64,000 nt of DNA from the NCBI GenBank assembly GCA_933228895.1, contig OW121855.1:47754698-47818697 (forward strand), given 5' to 3'. This document shows, piece after piece, positions 1 to 11,039 of this stretch. The notes beneath the pieces were generated by a model. That model was not told where the DNA came from, did not search any database, and saw only the letters and a program-made list of their open reading frames with translations. Every line of letters starts with the position of its first letter. The stretch's first letter is position 1. The position numbers and the translations under genes are program-made. Origin of the DNA: Platycnemis pennipes (Eukaryota; Arthropoda; Insecta; Odonata; Platycnemididae).

Positions 1-189
1 TCGCTACGATTAAGACCTTTTCAAATTACATAGTTTTCCCCACCTCGTTCCCACGGATAGATATGTCAAGAGTGCCGAATGATGCGAAAAATCCACCTCA
101 TTCACGTGGCCACTCAACGACAAGCCGTTTACACGGACGATTGGGGGATTAAATCCTTTGCTAATTACAGACCTGCGATTCGTTCCGAG

Positions 190-430
190 GGAGTGACAGT
201 ATCTCTTTCTCTCCCTCCCCCTCTCCCTGTCTCGCTGATGGCAAATCTTCTAATCTTCCGAAAAAAGATGCTTTTCACGTTCCCTCTTTGGCACTGCGCA
301 TTCCTCCGCTCTCCTCTCCCCATCCTTTCTTCCCTCGATTTTTCTTCCTATCTCCCTCTGTCTCACCTTCCTCCCCCATTCATTCCCTCCCACCGACCCC
401 ACGTCTCTGACCCACGTTACAAGCCCGGCT
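190..430. repeat. Pyrimidine-rich low-complexity block
   Basis: The plus strand is a C/T-rich tract (repeated TCTCCCTC-like words) in an otherwise AT-rich neighbourhood. It keeps two overlapping frames open, one on each strand, whose translations are rich in Pro, Ser, Leu and Phe on one side and Arg, Glu and Gly on the other. That composition comes from the tract itself, so I do not call a gene. It is the first of about ten such blocks in the window. Confidence 0.65.
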
Positions 431-439
431 CCTATTAAT

Positions 440-1160
440 CTTCCTCGCAATGTGGCAGCACTGCCTCGAGCTCACCATTATTCTGGACTCGGGTGCCATT
501 TAATTTATTACTTGTTGCGTGAGGATATATCCGCTTATTTTGATCATGTCCCATTTTTCCACGTTGATTGAGCGTTCCTAGACACTCCACAGGTTTAACA
601 TCGGGAATTACTTTTTTAAATTAGATAAGGAAGCAAATGCTACCCCATAAAATGTCAATTGGCCTTGTACCTATATTTGGAATTTATTAAACAGAAATTG
701 CGATCTTTATGGTCGCGTATTTTGTGTTATAATCAGCCAAAAGGCTTGTGACGTGCCACATATATTGCTCAGCATTTAGCTTTTGTTTCTTCTGATTTAA
801 TTTACTGCATTTTAACTATTGCTTAATCGGTTGATGCACAGTTTAACTGTACAGAAATTTGGGAGGGTTCACTATCTTTTAAGTCATGGGGTACATTGTG
901 ATACAATGTTTTGGGCAAGGGAAAAATCCTTATTTTTAATTTCTCATTTAAACTATATTATTTTAAACAGGGAATCATCAAAACGTATGTGATCTGTGGT
1001 GCGATATATGACTTAAACCGCCACCCCGTAGGTACCTTCATCATTGTTTCAGTCACCGCAATAGCGTTTACGTAATGAAAATTGTAAATTTTTCAGTAAA
1101 TTTTATGTCCATGATGAGTATGAGGTTAAAAATTGAATTTTCCTCCTCTTCTTTCTTAAT
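440..1160. other. AT-rich stretch, nothing recognised
   Basis: Homopolymer-rich AT sequence with stops in all frames. No open frame of note, tRNA-like boxes or repeat related to others in the window was seen. Confidence 0.6.
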
Positions 1161-1164
1161 AATT

Positions 1165-1345
1165 ACTTTTGTCACCGGGAACGGTAGTGAAGAGTAAAGT
1201 GTTGTGCTGGTAGGAGAAAGATGGCAGTTTTGAATCCCGTCACTGGTATGGATGTTGCGTATGTTTTAGGTTTAGCGTTTGGGTAGAAGTTTTGATGCAT
1301 CCTAAGCAGCTGGAGCACCCATTAAATTAAATAACACTGTGATCT
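1165..1345 (+). mobile_element. tRNA-derived SINE, family 2 (degraded)
   Basis: A polymerase III B-box-like sequence (TTTTGAATCCCG, about 1,228-1,240) is followed by GGTATGGATG and then a T/A-rich body with GTTTTAGGTTTAG. The same order (B box, then GGGyATGGATGT, then a TTTAnnTTTTAG body) recurs on the minus strand at 3.9 and 46.4 kb, which identifies this as a copy of the same short interspersed element. The A box is poorly preserved. No protein is encoded. The element would have depended on a LINE for mobility. Confidence 0.5.
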
Positions 1346-1349
1346 TACT

Positions 1350-2195
1350 CTCAAAGTAGCCGTTAAAGAATTTTAGCATTGTCTAATTATTGTTGGATTC
1401 GTAGATTTCTTTTATCGCTGACGTACTGGTAGATTAGCATGCAAAAAATACTTTCATTAAAAGCACCGTCGTTTGCTTGTCGTTAGTTAGTTAATGTTAG
1501 TTAGAAAATATATTGGTGCATCGTATTAATTGAAATCAAATTCCCTTCAAGTTGCTTTTATTTATTTATATGAGGCCTTGTCAGTTGGTCATCCTTTATA
1601 CGAGTTTGATATCTATATGTACCATCATTTGTCAAAATGAAATTCCACGAATATAAATAAAGTATTTTAAAATGACCTCGCGATTCTTAGAATTTATATA
1701 CCCATCTTGTTCACGGAAAATTTTTTTATTTCTCTCCCCATTTTGATAAACTAAAACCATTCGTTTTTCCAGTTAGTCGTTTGAAATTTAACTATATGTA
1801 CCAGGGTTAACACATTGAGAAACTACTTCGTCCCCAATCATGTCACTTTTATGTTTCGGGATGCATCTCGACAGAATGGACAGAAAGAAGCCTTTAGGTG
1901 TTTACGTTTCATCAACCTACTTGAAACAGACCCTCGCGAAACCATATCACTCAAACTCACCGAGTTCCCCACCGAAAGCGAATGTAAAGAGATTTAAATT
2001 TCCTGTCCTTCCCCCTTTTTCCACCTAAGCACATCCCCTCTGTCTTTGTACTCTCTAAAGCTTCCCTATTGGATCGAGTCGGAATGGAGGGCAGTTAAGG
2101 GGAAAATATTATTGAATAAAAATCTGTATAAAGTTTTCTGAGAACGCGCACTTGTGTATGTGTTCATGGAGAGGAAGAAAAAACACAAGTTGGCG
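1350..2195. other. AT-rich stretch, nothing recognised
   Basis: Mostly AT-rich with a short balanced segment around 1,850-2,030. Two overlapping short frames there (60 and 62 residues) resemble no family I know and have no supporting context, so no gene is called. Confidence 0.55.
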
Positions 2196-2199
2196 GAAA

Positions 2200-3330
2200 T
2201 CTCGCCAAGGAAATAAAGAGGAGGAAAAGGGCGGTTGGCAGAGTTTGAAAGGGGCGTAGGAGCGAAAAGGGTTAGAGCGGAGGGGAAGGTGTGTAGCAAT
2301 GGTGGTGGACGGGAAAGAAAAACACGGAGCTCGGGGGTGGTGTGGGGGTGGGAAAAAAACAACAAAAAAAAACAAAACAAACGGAAGTGCGCCTTAAAAA
2401 CGTCACCAGGCCCGATGCTCCTTTGTTTCCGCCGTTTTTCACGCGCCCACGCACGCGCGTTGCACCTCCCCTCCCCCTTCCCCCCTCACCCGCGAACGAA
2501 GTGGCGGGGATGCGAGAACGGGTGAGATAAAGAGCGAGAGATATGTAAAGAGGGAAGGAGGTAAAAAAAAGACAAACTCCTCCCTCCCTCTCTCTCTCTC
2601 GCTCACTCACCGTCATTTTTTTAATGCCCGCGCAAAGAAATCCCTCAGCGCCGACTGCATGAGTCATCCCCCTAATAGAACTTTTGAGAAGAGGCGAGGA
2701 GAGCGAGAGAGAGAGAGTTTTTGGGTCGTGTGCGGGGGAGGTGATGGGGAGGGGAGGTGACGGGGGGGGGGAGATTTCGAAGGGGGTTGATGATGGGGAG
2801 AAGGGAGGCGTTAGGGGTTGGTCGTGTGCGATCGGGCGGGGGAGGTGGGTTGTGAGCGAAGGAGAGAACGACCCCGTGTGTGGGTATGAGTGTGTGTGCG
2901 GGGGTGGAGCAGTTTTTAAGGCAATGGAATGAAAAAAACTCAGTGCGGAAAGTCTTCTTCTCTTCCCACCCCCTCGAAAAAAAAACCTTCCAACCCACAC
3001 ATCTCCTCCACCTACTCCTTTCTCCCTCTCCCCCGCTCTCCCTTGAATATTTTGTGCCGGCATGGTCTCAGAGGTTTGAATACAGGGGGGAGGGGGTGGT
3101 TTGAGGGGGAAGAAGTGGGGAGGGGTGTGTTGGATCGAGAGGGAGGGAGGAATCGGGTAGGGGTGAATGGATGCTTGGGGAGAAGGTTCCTCTCCGTGGT
3201 TTAGCGCGGACGGGGTTTGGGGAAGTGATAGATGAACTGGGGGCACGGGCAGGAGAAAGGAGAGGGGGAGGCGAAGGAAGGAAAGGGAATATAAAGTGGG
3301 AGAGGTTCGAGATAAGGGGGAATAAGAGCG
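2200..3330. repeat. Kilobase purine-rich (G/A) island with embedded pyrimidine patches
   Basis: The plus strand is dominated by GAGG, GGGGA and GAGAG words for over 1 kb. It contains a run of ten G (2,762-2,771), a GAGAGAGAGA tract near 2,703-2,717 and a CTCTCTCTC tract near 2,590-2,603. Shorter pyrimidine patches sit at about 2,460-2,500 and 2,960-3,040. Because purine-only sequence lacks TAA-type stops on its complement, the minus strand stays open for 361 codons (2,272-3,357). Its translation is an almost random string of Pro, Ser, Leu and Phe with no domain, so I treat it as an artefact. Such tracts can form triplex or G-quadruplex DNA and can bind GAGA-type factors. Confidence 0.75.
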
Positions 3331-3620
3331 ATGTATTACGGGCGGAGCCGACCGCACGGTTATTTAACCCGTTTGGAATTGCGTATGCGGGACTTTTTTT
3401 GTTGCCTCTTCCTCTCGAAGGATAAGCGTGGCAATTACGACGGATTCCATTTAAGTGCAGCCAATGGTCCGGCGCTTTAAATTTTGGTGCACTTTTATCA
3501 CTGAATCCGCGCCGCGTCCTCCTGCGGAATTTGGCTAATCATGAGAGCTTGCCGACTTTGGGCATCTTTTAAGGAGTGCCATTTTGTTGATAGGCGCTAG
3601 GGTCAGATATCCAATCCAGG
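3330..3620. promoter_or_regulatory. Balanced-composition segment with a PHO/YY1-type core, possible conserved noncoding element
   Basis: Directly after the purine island the composition becomes balanced, with CpGs and homeodomain-type cores (TTAATGG- and GGCTAATCATG-like words), and a GCCATTTTG word lies at 3,578-3,586. GCCAT is the core recognised by PHO/YY1 proteins. No long open frame is present. The regulatory role is inferred from composition and motifs only. Confidence 0.3.
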
Positions 3621-3759
3621 AGTGTGGATTTTTACGTCAGATAGTAAATTAAATCTTGAAATACTGCGGTAGGGTGAATGAAGAAGGTACATACATAGAT
3701 ACCATGAGGGTCTTACGCCAGTTATACATCCCCCCTAACGTTTGTTCACCAAATTTAAC

Positions 3760-3960
3760 TTAATTTTTCCAGCATTTTAAAATAAAAATATTATTCCTTA
3801 CTGAGTAGTGGTAAAAATCCATTAATAGTTGCCCCAACCTGTTTCAACTATGTTTCACCAACTAATAAAATATTAAACCTAAGTACATCCATGCCCGAGG
3901 CAGGATTCGAACACACGGCCTTTAAGGAGCACGTTAATGAAGTGCAGCACAAAATCGAAT
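3760..3960 (-). mobile_element. tRNA-derived SINE, family 2 (degraded)
   Basis: Read on the minus strand, the region around 3,930-3,885 shows a B box (GTGTTCGAATCCTGCC) followed by TCGGGCATGGATGTACTTAG and a TTTAATATTTTATTAG body with GTTGGTG. This matches the order of elements at 46.4 kb (minus) and 1.2 kb (plus). The tRNA-like head is about 70 bp, with the AT-rich body extending to about 3,760. No coding capacity is seen. Confidence 0.65.
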
Positions 3961-3964
3961 TTCC

Positions 3965-6900
3965 CACCACAAACGCTCCTATTACAGAATAAATCCCGTT
4001 GGTATGGTGTATCGAGTAATGGTTTCCAGTTAAGTAGTCCTTGGTTTAAATTCCGCCCTACTCAGAGAGATTTTTGATAGAATTCCGATCCCTATAGTAG
4101 TACCGTAATGATAGCTAGGATATCTAAGGGTTGACCCACGAGTAATTTTGTTAATAGTGATCTATTTCCGGCACTTGGTATCTAGCCACTCTGGCGATGA
4201 GGATTAGCTATCCTTAGCTGTAGCGTTTGCCAACCCTTGTCTTCAGGACATAGCAGTTGATAAGCTTCAGCTTTCAAATATTAACCCATCTTCTACATCG
4301 GCACTGATTTCTGATGAATCAGACCATTGTTTCCTTGGATTTCGTATTCTTTTGTTCTTTAGGAAAGACTTTTTGTGCCACTTAAAGATATACATTTATG
4401 TGACTCGGAAATAATCCTTTGAGAAGAATTTTATGCCTTTAAAGGTGACAGTAAATTTATTACTCATATGATTAAAATGTTTTTGATAAAATTGCGTAGG
4501 CACGTGTTCAAGTGTATGTGGGCTATTCTGTCTTAGTTCAAATGCAATGCTACTTTCTCTCATTGATGGGGAAACTGTCAGTTAACCTTGCTGCACTATC
4601 TATTTTTTTGTCAAAAGTATGCCTTTGTTCTTTGCTTTTATCGCAACGGTGTACAGTCAGTCTCATTTTCAACGTTCCATTTTACATTAACGTTTCTAGG
4701 CGTGTGCCCGCGCAAGATTACCATTTTTTGCTGTACAGGGTGCACAGACACAAGAAAAGAGAGGATTGAATTCGTGGAATTCACAAAGTTTTAACTCATT
4801 AATTATGGTGCCCTTCCACCAATTGAGAGATTCGTTTTTCAATCTTTCGGTTTTAAACTTGGTTATTTTATAGTATTAATATTTTTCCACAGAAGTTAAC
4901 TGATAATTTCATACACACTTGAACTTTTAAGCAATAAAGAGAGGAATAAAGTCCATGCATGAGAAATTCTGATCGATCAATGGGGCTAATTTCTAGCTTA
5001 TGAATTTCTGTGATTGACGATCGATGCTCAGCAAATTTAAAAAGGGAAGTTTCCTTCATCAAAGAAAACCAAATTTTACACCGCAATTCGTGCCCCACTA
5101 TAAATGCATTAATTATACGGAAATAATTTGGATGAAGAAATACCGGTTAACAAGATAATGAAATGTTGATTTTGACCTCATTTGAAAAAGTTGAGCGGTT
5201 GAAACGGCTAGGCTGTGGCAATCTTGTTGATGACGTAACAAGTAGTTTACATTGCGAAGCATAGGGAAAATTCATCGCCTGAATTTACAATTGTTTTTCT
5301 GTCTCTCTAAGCTCTGGTAAACATGTATTAATAGTCTCCTGTAAAATTATCAAGGCTCGGAATTACTCTTCCATTGAACATGGTATTAACAGTCGTTTTC
5401 TAACTTGCTGATGTCGGCCTCCGCGTAGTGGAATAGTAGACGCTGATTTTTTGGAAGTCCCCCCTGTCCGATCATCTCTGCGATGACAGTTTCATCGGCG
5501 TTTGAGCAAGCGTCTTAAGGTCCGAATCGATTCGTGTTCTTATTTTCCGTCTAATATGCGCCTTGATTATTCCATTGTGCGTCTAGATTGATCTGTTTCT
5601 TAAACAGTCGTTTCCAGCCATTTGAGACCGGCTAGCCATCCTTACTATTGAAATTCGCCATGGCTCCCCAGATGAGTCTAGGCTTAGACTCATCTGGGAC
5701 AACGAGACTAGGAAGTTATTATTCTCTTTTTCTAATCGTTTGGCATTTTAGATGGCAATGTTGTACGAGGGCTCCTCCCATATTTGTTCCGCAATGTTGG
5801 AGACTATGGACTATATTCTAGTGTCCTTCTGATGTTCTTTCATCCTGAATTTCATGGCTCTAAATCCTCGCCCGGTGTAGGATTATCCGCAGGATGACCT
5901 CGTGGATGCTACCCCGTTTATTTTTTACCCTTTTCACCAAGACAGTAAACCATAGGAGCTATCCTATTGCAGTCATGGTTATTTCTTAAACCTGCAACGA
6001 TATTTACGGAAAACTCGAGGCTTGAAAGCATCTTTCTCCCGTGATTGCGTGACTGTGAGCGACTTTTACGGGACTCTCGCCGTAGTTGCGAGAAATTGGT
6101 TTTAACCATGCTTGTCCTGAGCATTATTCGCCCGCTTAACATGGTTATACCTAATTTATTAAGATACTTAGTCTTTGGTACCTAAATGTGTGGAGGCCGA
6201 TGGGAAATTTAAGGATTTATGTAATCCGAGAACACAGCGCCGACCGATGAAAAGTTGAAGTGATGATATCGTCCAACACAACGATGGCAATTAAAATAGT
6301 GGGTATTTTTCACATATATATTTTATATTTTCAAATCATTGTGTTTAGGATGGAGGTGATTCCTGGACAAAAATTGCTGTAATTAAGGGTTGTGTTTAAT
6401 GGTTATGAACGAAAAAGCTATTGTAACCACTTCTTCACACGCATCCGGATTGATGCTTTTCGAAATACCCATTCGTGTTTCTTTAATGGTTACCCTTTTT
6501 TATGATATAGTACTTATTTATCTAGTAACATATGATGAAAATGCTTTTCAAGTACACTGAAAGTTCGGGTCATTCATTTTTTAATCATTCATTGCTTGCT
6601 GTCAGTCCAAAAGAATGTTTTTCATGTTCATTCGAAAAATTTACATAAATGTCAACACTAAGGAATAAATGCTAATGCAGAATCGTGAAGGAATCTTATG
6701 GATACGAAGCTATTCACATAACATAGGAATGAGGTAGAGGTGGAATTTTTCTTCGATAGTTGGAAAAACTTGCAGATAACAATTCTGAACAATTCTTTTA
6801 ATATTTTGATGAGGCTGAAATATTAATTAATTAAAAGGCTTTTGAGATACTGCTTGAATATTCTAAGAAGATTTTTTACTTAACGAGATGGTTATCATAT

Positions 6901-7780
6901 TTTCAGCGACGTTTTTCTGAGATTTTATGTTATGCTTTTTAAAATAATACTCTTTAATTCAATCTACTTTTAATAACCTACGAAGAAAAAAGTGTTTAAC
7001 TCCCTCGGACGATCTTAAATGTAATTATTTTTGATGGAGTGCCTTAAAAATTATTTCCTCTAATCTAATTTGTATAGTTCCGAAATTCCCTTGGAAATTC
7101 GTTCATCTTTTTCATATTACCGTTTATCATATTATTAACGTTTTATGCGGTGTTGTAATTAAAAGTTTCCGTACATAATTAGAGGAATATCGAATCGAAA
7201 AGCTCTCATATTTGTTTATTTGATGAGAGGTGAAAATTCGCCGCAGGCAAACGTTTATTCTATTGACTGTATTTTTGTTTAATGGCAATAATTGGCTTGG
7301 CAAGCATTTAACGCTAGGTATGAAATTATCTGGTATGTAGGCAACAATATTTTTTTCTCTTTTAGCTCTCTAACATTTCCTTCCTCTCGCTGGTATACTA
7401 GCAATATATGCTCCAATCCTGGTGCAGGATATAGCTTCTCACGTGATTTAAACTGAATGCGAGATAGTACAGGCAAATATTTTTTCCTGTACTTATCCGA
7501 CCAAGAAGCACGCCGTGCGTAATGCCGCGTCTCATTAAATATAGGTACTTCTAACTTTTTTCGGCTGACCTCCACCACACGGATTCATTACGTTTCTCAA
7601 ACTGCTGTAACAGTCCTTACAAGTTTTACCCAGTAATAAATATGATCGGTAAAGACTGGCTAAACGTCTGAGGTTAATCACCTTGTTTTAAATATCCAAA
7701 CCATTTACACGCTGAAAAGGTAACGTTAGAAAATACGTTTCACCTTAGGCATTCCGCCACGAATGAAAAACGTGTGTGAG
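3965..7780. other. AT-rich desert, no gene recognised
   Basis: About 3.8 kb of AT-rich sequence. The open frames present (68-99 residues) have no recognisable domain and no codon-level support. A weak B-box-like word near 4,050 was not convincing as a SINE. The only sharp structure is the dyad at 5,667-5,698, listed separately. Confidence 0.6.
5667..5698. repeat. Perfect 14-bp inverted repeat (short hairpin)
   Basis: The arm CCCAGATGAGTCTA (5,667-5,680) and its exact reverse complement (5,685-5,698) are separated by a four-base loop. The arms are identical in an otherwise diverged AT-rich region. The sequence could be a footprint of a foldback insertion or a protein-binding dyad. It is too short for a normal microRNA precursor. 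Confidence 0.8.
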
Positions 7781-7799
7781 AAGGAGTGTTCTCGCTATC

Positions 7800-8115
7800 A
7801 AGGTCCATCCTTAAAGGACGAATTGCCGCACTAAGGGTATCCAGGGGACCGGGAAGGAGGAGAGGAGGGACGCTCTCCCGAGGAAGGTAAAAAGGGAAGA
7901 GGACAATATAGGGGAGTGTTGGAGGGATTAGCAAGGGCTGGAGTCTGCGAAACGGCGAGGCAGGGTTTAAGAGAGGGTGTGGAGGGGAAGGGGTGGCAGG
8001 GGAAGGAGAGGGGGGAGGGTTAGGAGGGGAGGTTGGGAAAAAAATGGGGCGATAAAGCCAAGGAGATTTAAGGGGGAACGTGGAAGATAGGGAGCGGATG
8101 CGGAGATAGGGAAAT
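7800..8115. repeat. Purine-rich (G/A) island
   Basis: The plus strand from about 7,840 is a G/A tract (GGGAGGGTTAGGAGGGGAGG-type words) ending in GCGAGTGAGATTGATG. Flanks are AT-rich. A 64-residue minus-strand frame through it is Pro/Leu/Arg-rich and is an artefact of composition. Confidence 0.65.
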
Positions 8116-8119
8116 TGAA

Positions 8120-8960
8120 TGAGCGAGTGAGATTGATGTATTGATTCCCTCTCCTCTCCTTTATTGGGTCGAAATTGAGACGGCGAGATTCCTTGCGTCG
8201 TTACTTTCTTTTTTTACCTCGATATAAAAGCACAAATAAGCCTTTAACCCTCTGAACAGAGTGTCCTTTTTCTTGTGAATTTCCCTATCTTTACTTCGAA
8301 ATGCTCCAGAATATGATTTTGCCGGAAAACAATGCTGTTTTATGAAATGAGAAATTACTCATTTGTCTTCACTTAAATGCGCAATCCATTCTCTTCGTTG
8401 CATTGTCTTTCTTTGGGGTATTGGAGGTAAATTAAAATAAATAATATTTTATAAGTGCAGCATCATTAGAATACGAAAGAGAGTAGTATTCTCTTTAAAA
8501 TGAACTTCACATAATTCTCATTCTCCAATTTATATATCTTTGACATTTTCTAAACAAGCAAAAGCTGGAACTCCATCTATATCAATCCTTTTAAGTGTAA
8601 ACTCAAACTCTCATCCCTCCATTAATATGAATGAAGAGGATTAAAAAATGCTGTTGTACTGTTTTTGAAATAGAAAACTGCTATTAATAGTCAAGCAGGT
8701 AATAAAATGAATCTCGCTTCCGATTTTGAAATTTTTGGAATAGGAATGATAGTTAAAGCTTTGGCCAAAGATATGCCATAACCTAAGATGCTATGTCTAA
8801 TGTGTCTAGGATGTCATTCAGTGTTATTTTTTCAGTTGTTGGATATTATTTAGCTGCTGAAACGTATTTTCATTGGAATTGGTTTGTTAAGTTACCATGT
8901 AATTTTGCACCTGGCAATGGTTTATGGTGCATCACATCACATAATGGAAATGGTAAGGGC
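8120..8960. other. AT-rich stretch, nothing recognised
   Basis: AT-rich, stop-dense sequence. A short 83-residue frame starting at 8,793 runs into the probable LINE remnant at 8,968 and has no recognisable family. Confidence 0.55.
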
Positions 8961-8967
8961 ACCATTC

Positions 8968-9025
8968 AACGAGTCAACGCAAGGGTGTGTGGCAGGGATG
9001 AAAGGTCACGATGCATTCATGAGCT
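8968..9025 (-). mobile_element. Probable LINE 3'-end remnant
   Basis: The words AGGGTGTGTGGCAGGGATGA and GATGCATTCATG follow the order seen in the minus-strand copies at 55.8 and 62.6 kb (GTGTGTGGCAGG, then GTGAA, then CATGCA). The (GATGTA)n tail is not preserved. This is a small and eroded match. Confidence 0.4.
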
Positions 9026-9029
9026 AAGT

Positions 9030-9690
9030 GCTACTATTTTATGATAACATGCTATATTAGTACTCACGAAAAATTACAAGTCGCACGTGAAAACTTAGAT
9101 TTGCCCATATCCGAATTCTCTTCCATCACATTATCAGAATTTTAGTAAGATGAACACCGGTGTAGATTTTTACGGATTTTTTATGCATTACTTGTTTTGA
9201 GAAATAGGCGTCATCACCAGGCGCATGATTGGCAAATATCTGAGTATTTATGCCTACCTTCCCAGGCCAAGGAAGGATAAATGGGATTGGATGCTTGGGA
9301 AAGAGAATTAGTGGTAAAAAATAGGGTGGTACTTTGGAAGGGTAGTTAGCGAAAAGTTTGGAAGGTGTAGGTGGTCAGTGGGGGGCAAAATTGTATTGCT
9401 TGGATAGTAAAAGTGAGGTGGTTTGGTGAGGGGCGCTTCTTTTAAATTACTGTATAGTGGTCCAGTGACGTTTCTCTTAATCTCCAAGTGATTGTTATAA
9501 TCTCCATCTGTTGTGCGTACATCATATATGATTTTTCGCGAATTGGAAATCGAATATGTTAGCATTTCGGACTTTGCTCACAACATTTATATCCTCTTCT
9601 TTTGGTCGTGTACAAAAGTGCAATCTCATTTTGAGCTAGATTTGGAAATATGCGGTCATTTTTCGGTTTTTGTTAAATTGCTACCTCACG
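9030..9690. other. AT-rich stretch, nothing recognised
   Basis: Short frames on both strands (85 and 63 residues) lack recognisable content. A G-rich patch around 9,330-9,440 is too short to class with the purine islands. Confidence 0.5.
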
Positions 9691-9694
9691 TTTC

Positions 9695-10140
9695 TTGGGA
9701 ATAGAAATTGAGCGGAAATCTGCAGCGCATAAGTAGAGAAACAGGGGGTGCTCTTCAGGGGCTGAGCTAGAAAAGTAACGTCCGCCATAAGCGTAAATCT
9801 GCAGAGTAAAGTCAATGAGAGCTCCGCTTTTGAAAGCGGATTTCCCCATGTAATTAAAGGAATTATGATTACTCCAGTAAAACGGAACGCCGGAATTAGA
9901 GAGATAATATTTATGCCCACTCATTCAAGGGATTCGGATAGTCCCATAAGGAGTGTGGCACACATTTCCCGGGAAAAAAACAAAGTAAATTAGTCCGCGA
10001 CGTTAATTCCCGGGCGTAACGATAAGGAGAAAACATTCTTTTTCACCATCCCACGTGCCCTGGACGCCGTGGTGCGGTAATTCGACGGCATGTTTAAAAT
10101 TACTTCGGCACCCGCAATTGCGGTTACAACTGAACGAAAA
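9695..10140. promoter_or_regulatory. Balanced-composition segment, possible conserved noncoding element
   Basis: Composition shifts from AT-rich to balanced, with CpGs. AAATCTGCAG occurs twice (about 9,716 and 9,796), and TCCGCTTT/AAAGCGGA forms an 8-bp dyad at 9,823-9,840. Two minus-strand frames (79 and 83 residues) stay open in different registers across the same bases, which argues against either being translated. Low mutational decay and position beside the GAGA-rich tract suggest regulation, but this is inference. Confidence 0.3.
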
Positions 10141-10144
10141 TTAT

Positions 10145-10152
10145 AAGATGGC
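10145..10152 (+). promoter_or_regulatory. PHO/YY1-like site (AAGATGGC)
   Basis: AAGATGGC followed by GAACATTT matches the extended PHO/YY1 core (reverse complement GCCATCTT). It lies immediately before a purine tract rich in GAGAG, a pairing typical of Polycomb response elements in flies. A single site of this length has weak specificity alone. Confidence 0.35.
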
Positions 10153-10154
10153 GA

Positions 10155-10445
10155 ACATTTGAGGAAAAAAAAAGATCGGCGGATAAGAGAGGGAGGAAGA
10201 GAGGAGAGTGAACTTCCGCGAATGGGAGGAGGAGATAAACGTTTCGGCTGGCGGGGGGGGGGGGGAGCGGAGATAAGAGACGTGGACGTAGCGATAAAGG
10301 GTGAGAGAGCGAAAGGGAACGGCGGAGAGGAAGGAAGGGAAAAGAGAGAAAGAGAACGGGGAGAATATTGTGGAGAGCGAAAGCATGAAAAGAGGTCGAG
10401 AGGAGGGGGTTGGAGGGGAAGGGGTTGAGAGTGGGGTATGGGGGC
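10155..10445. repeat. Purine-rich (GAGAG) island with 13-G run
   Basis: The plus strand is almost pure purine, with repeated GAGAG/GAAAG words and a run of thirteen G at 10,253-10,265. Frames on both strands remain open (89 residues plus, 120-195 residues minus) because the tract lacks stop codons. The translations are low-complexity and not credible proteins. Confidence 0.7.
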
Positions 10446-10524
10446 GTGATCCCGGGAAAAGGACGGCTGATAAGCAGCGCCTCCACTCGGCCACACCCGG
10501 TACCACACCATGAATAAATGAAGT

Positions 10525-10810
10525 GAGTCAGCCGCCTTTTGCTCGAGGTTCTCCTCGTGTGTCACGCCTTCCCTCACCCCTAGTGCCTCCGTTCCCCACT
10601 TTTAATCCCCTCCCCCCCCGCCTCTTCTTCGAGGACTACTCTGTCCCACCGCCCACGATGGCACCGTCCCTCCCCCGCGTGTTCAAATACAAAACTCGTC
10701 CCTTCAATCCATCTCCCCCTCACCAGTTCACCCCTCTCTCGCACCTCCCCCCCAACCCAGATGCCCAACGTCCATTTTTTTCTCTCCCGGACGCGATAGG
10801 TACGTATTCT
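10525..10810. repeat. Pyrimidine-rich (C/T) island
   Basis: The skew flips relative to the preceding island: the plus strand here is C/T-rich (CCCCTCCCCCCCCGCC-type words). The two blocks thus form a purine-to-pyrimidine switch around a balanced, CpG-containing spacer (about 10,450-10,525). The 160-residue plus frame is Pro/Ser/Leu-rich and treated as an artefact. Confidence 0.65.
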
Positions 10811-11039
10811 CCCTTTTCCACACTCTTCAGTTGCGTGGCGCGCTCCACAATTGAGCACGTATCCAAGGATTGCTCCATACTTTTTATCTCCGTCTCAATA
10901 TGCTCCCTGCGACCGTGGCAGTATTCGAATAAAAGGGATGAAAAAATGTCGGTTTATATGTGTTTGAGTCGGTATGTATCTGCATTTATGCATGCCTACA
11001 TCTGAGACATGTGCCTATCAACGTGAGAGATACGCACGG

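Noticed and set aside
2272..3357. A 361-codon minus-strand open frame
   Set aside because: It lies wholly within the purine-rich island; the translation is Pro/Ser/Leu/Phe low complexity with no domain, and it is explained by the absence of stop codons in such DNA.
4020..4330. Possible SINE with a GGTTTAAATTCCGCC B-box-like word
   Set aside because: The A box and the body do not align convincingly with either SINE family of the window.
9990..10577. A 195-codon minus-strand frame
   Set aside because: Spans the GAGAG island and has low-complexity content; two further frames on the same strand are open over the same bases.
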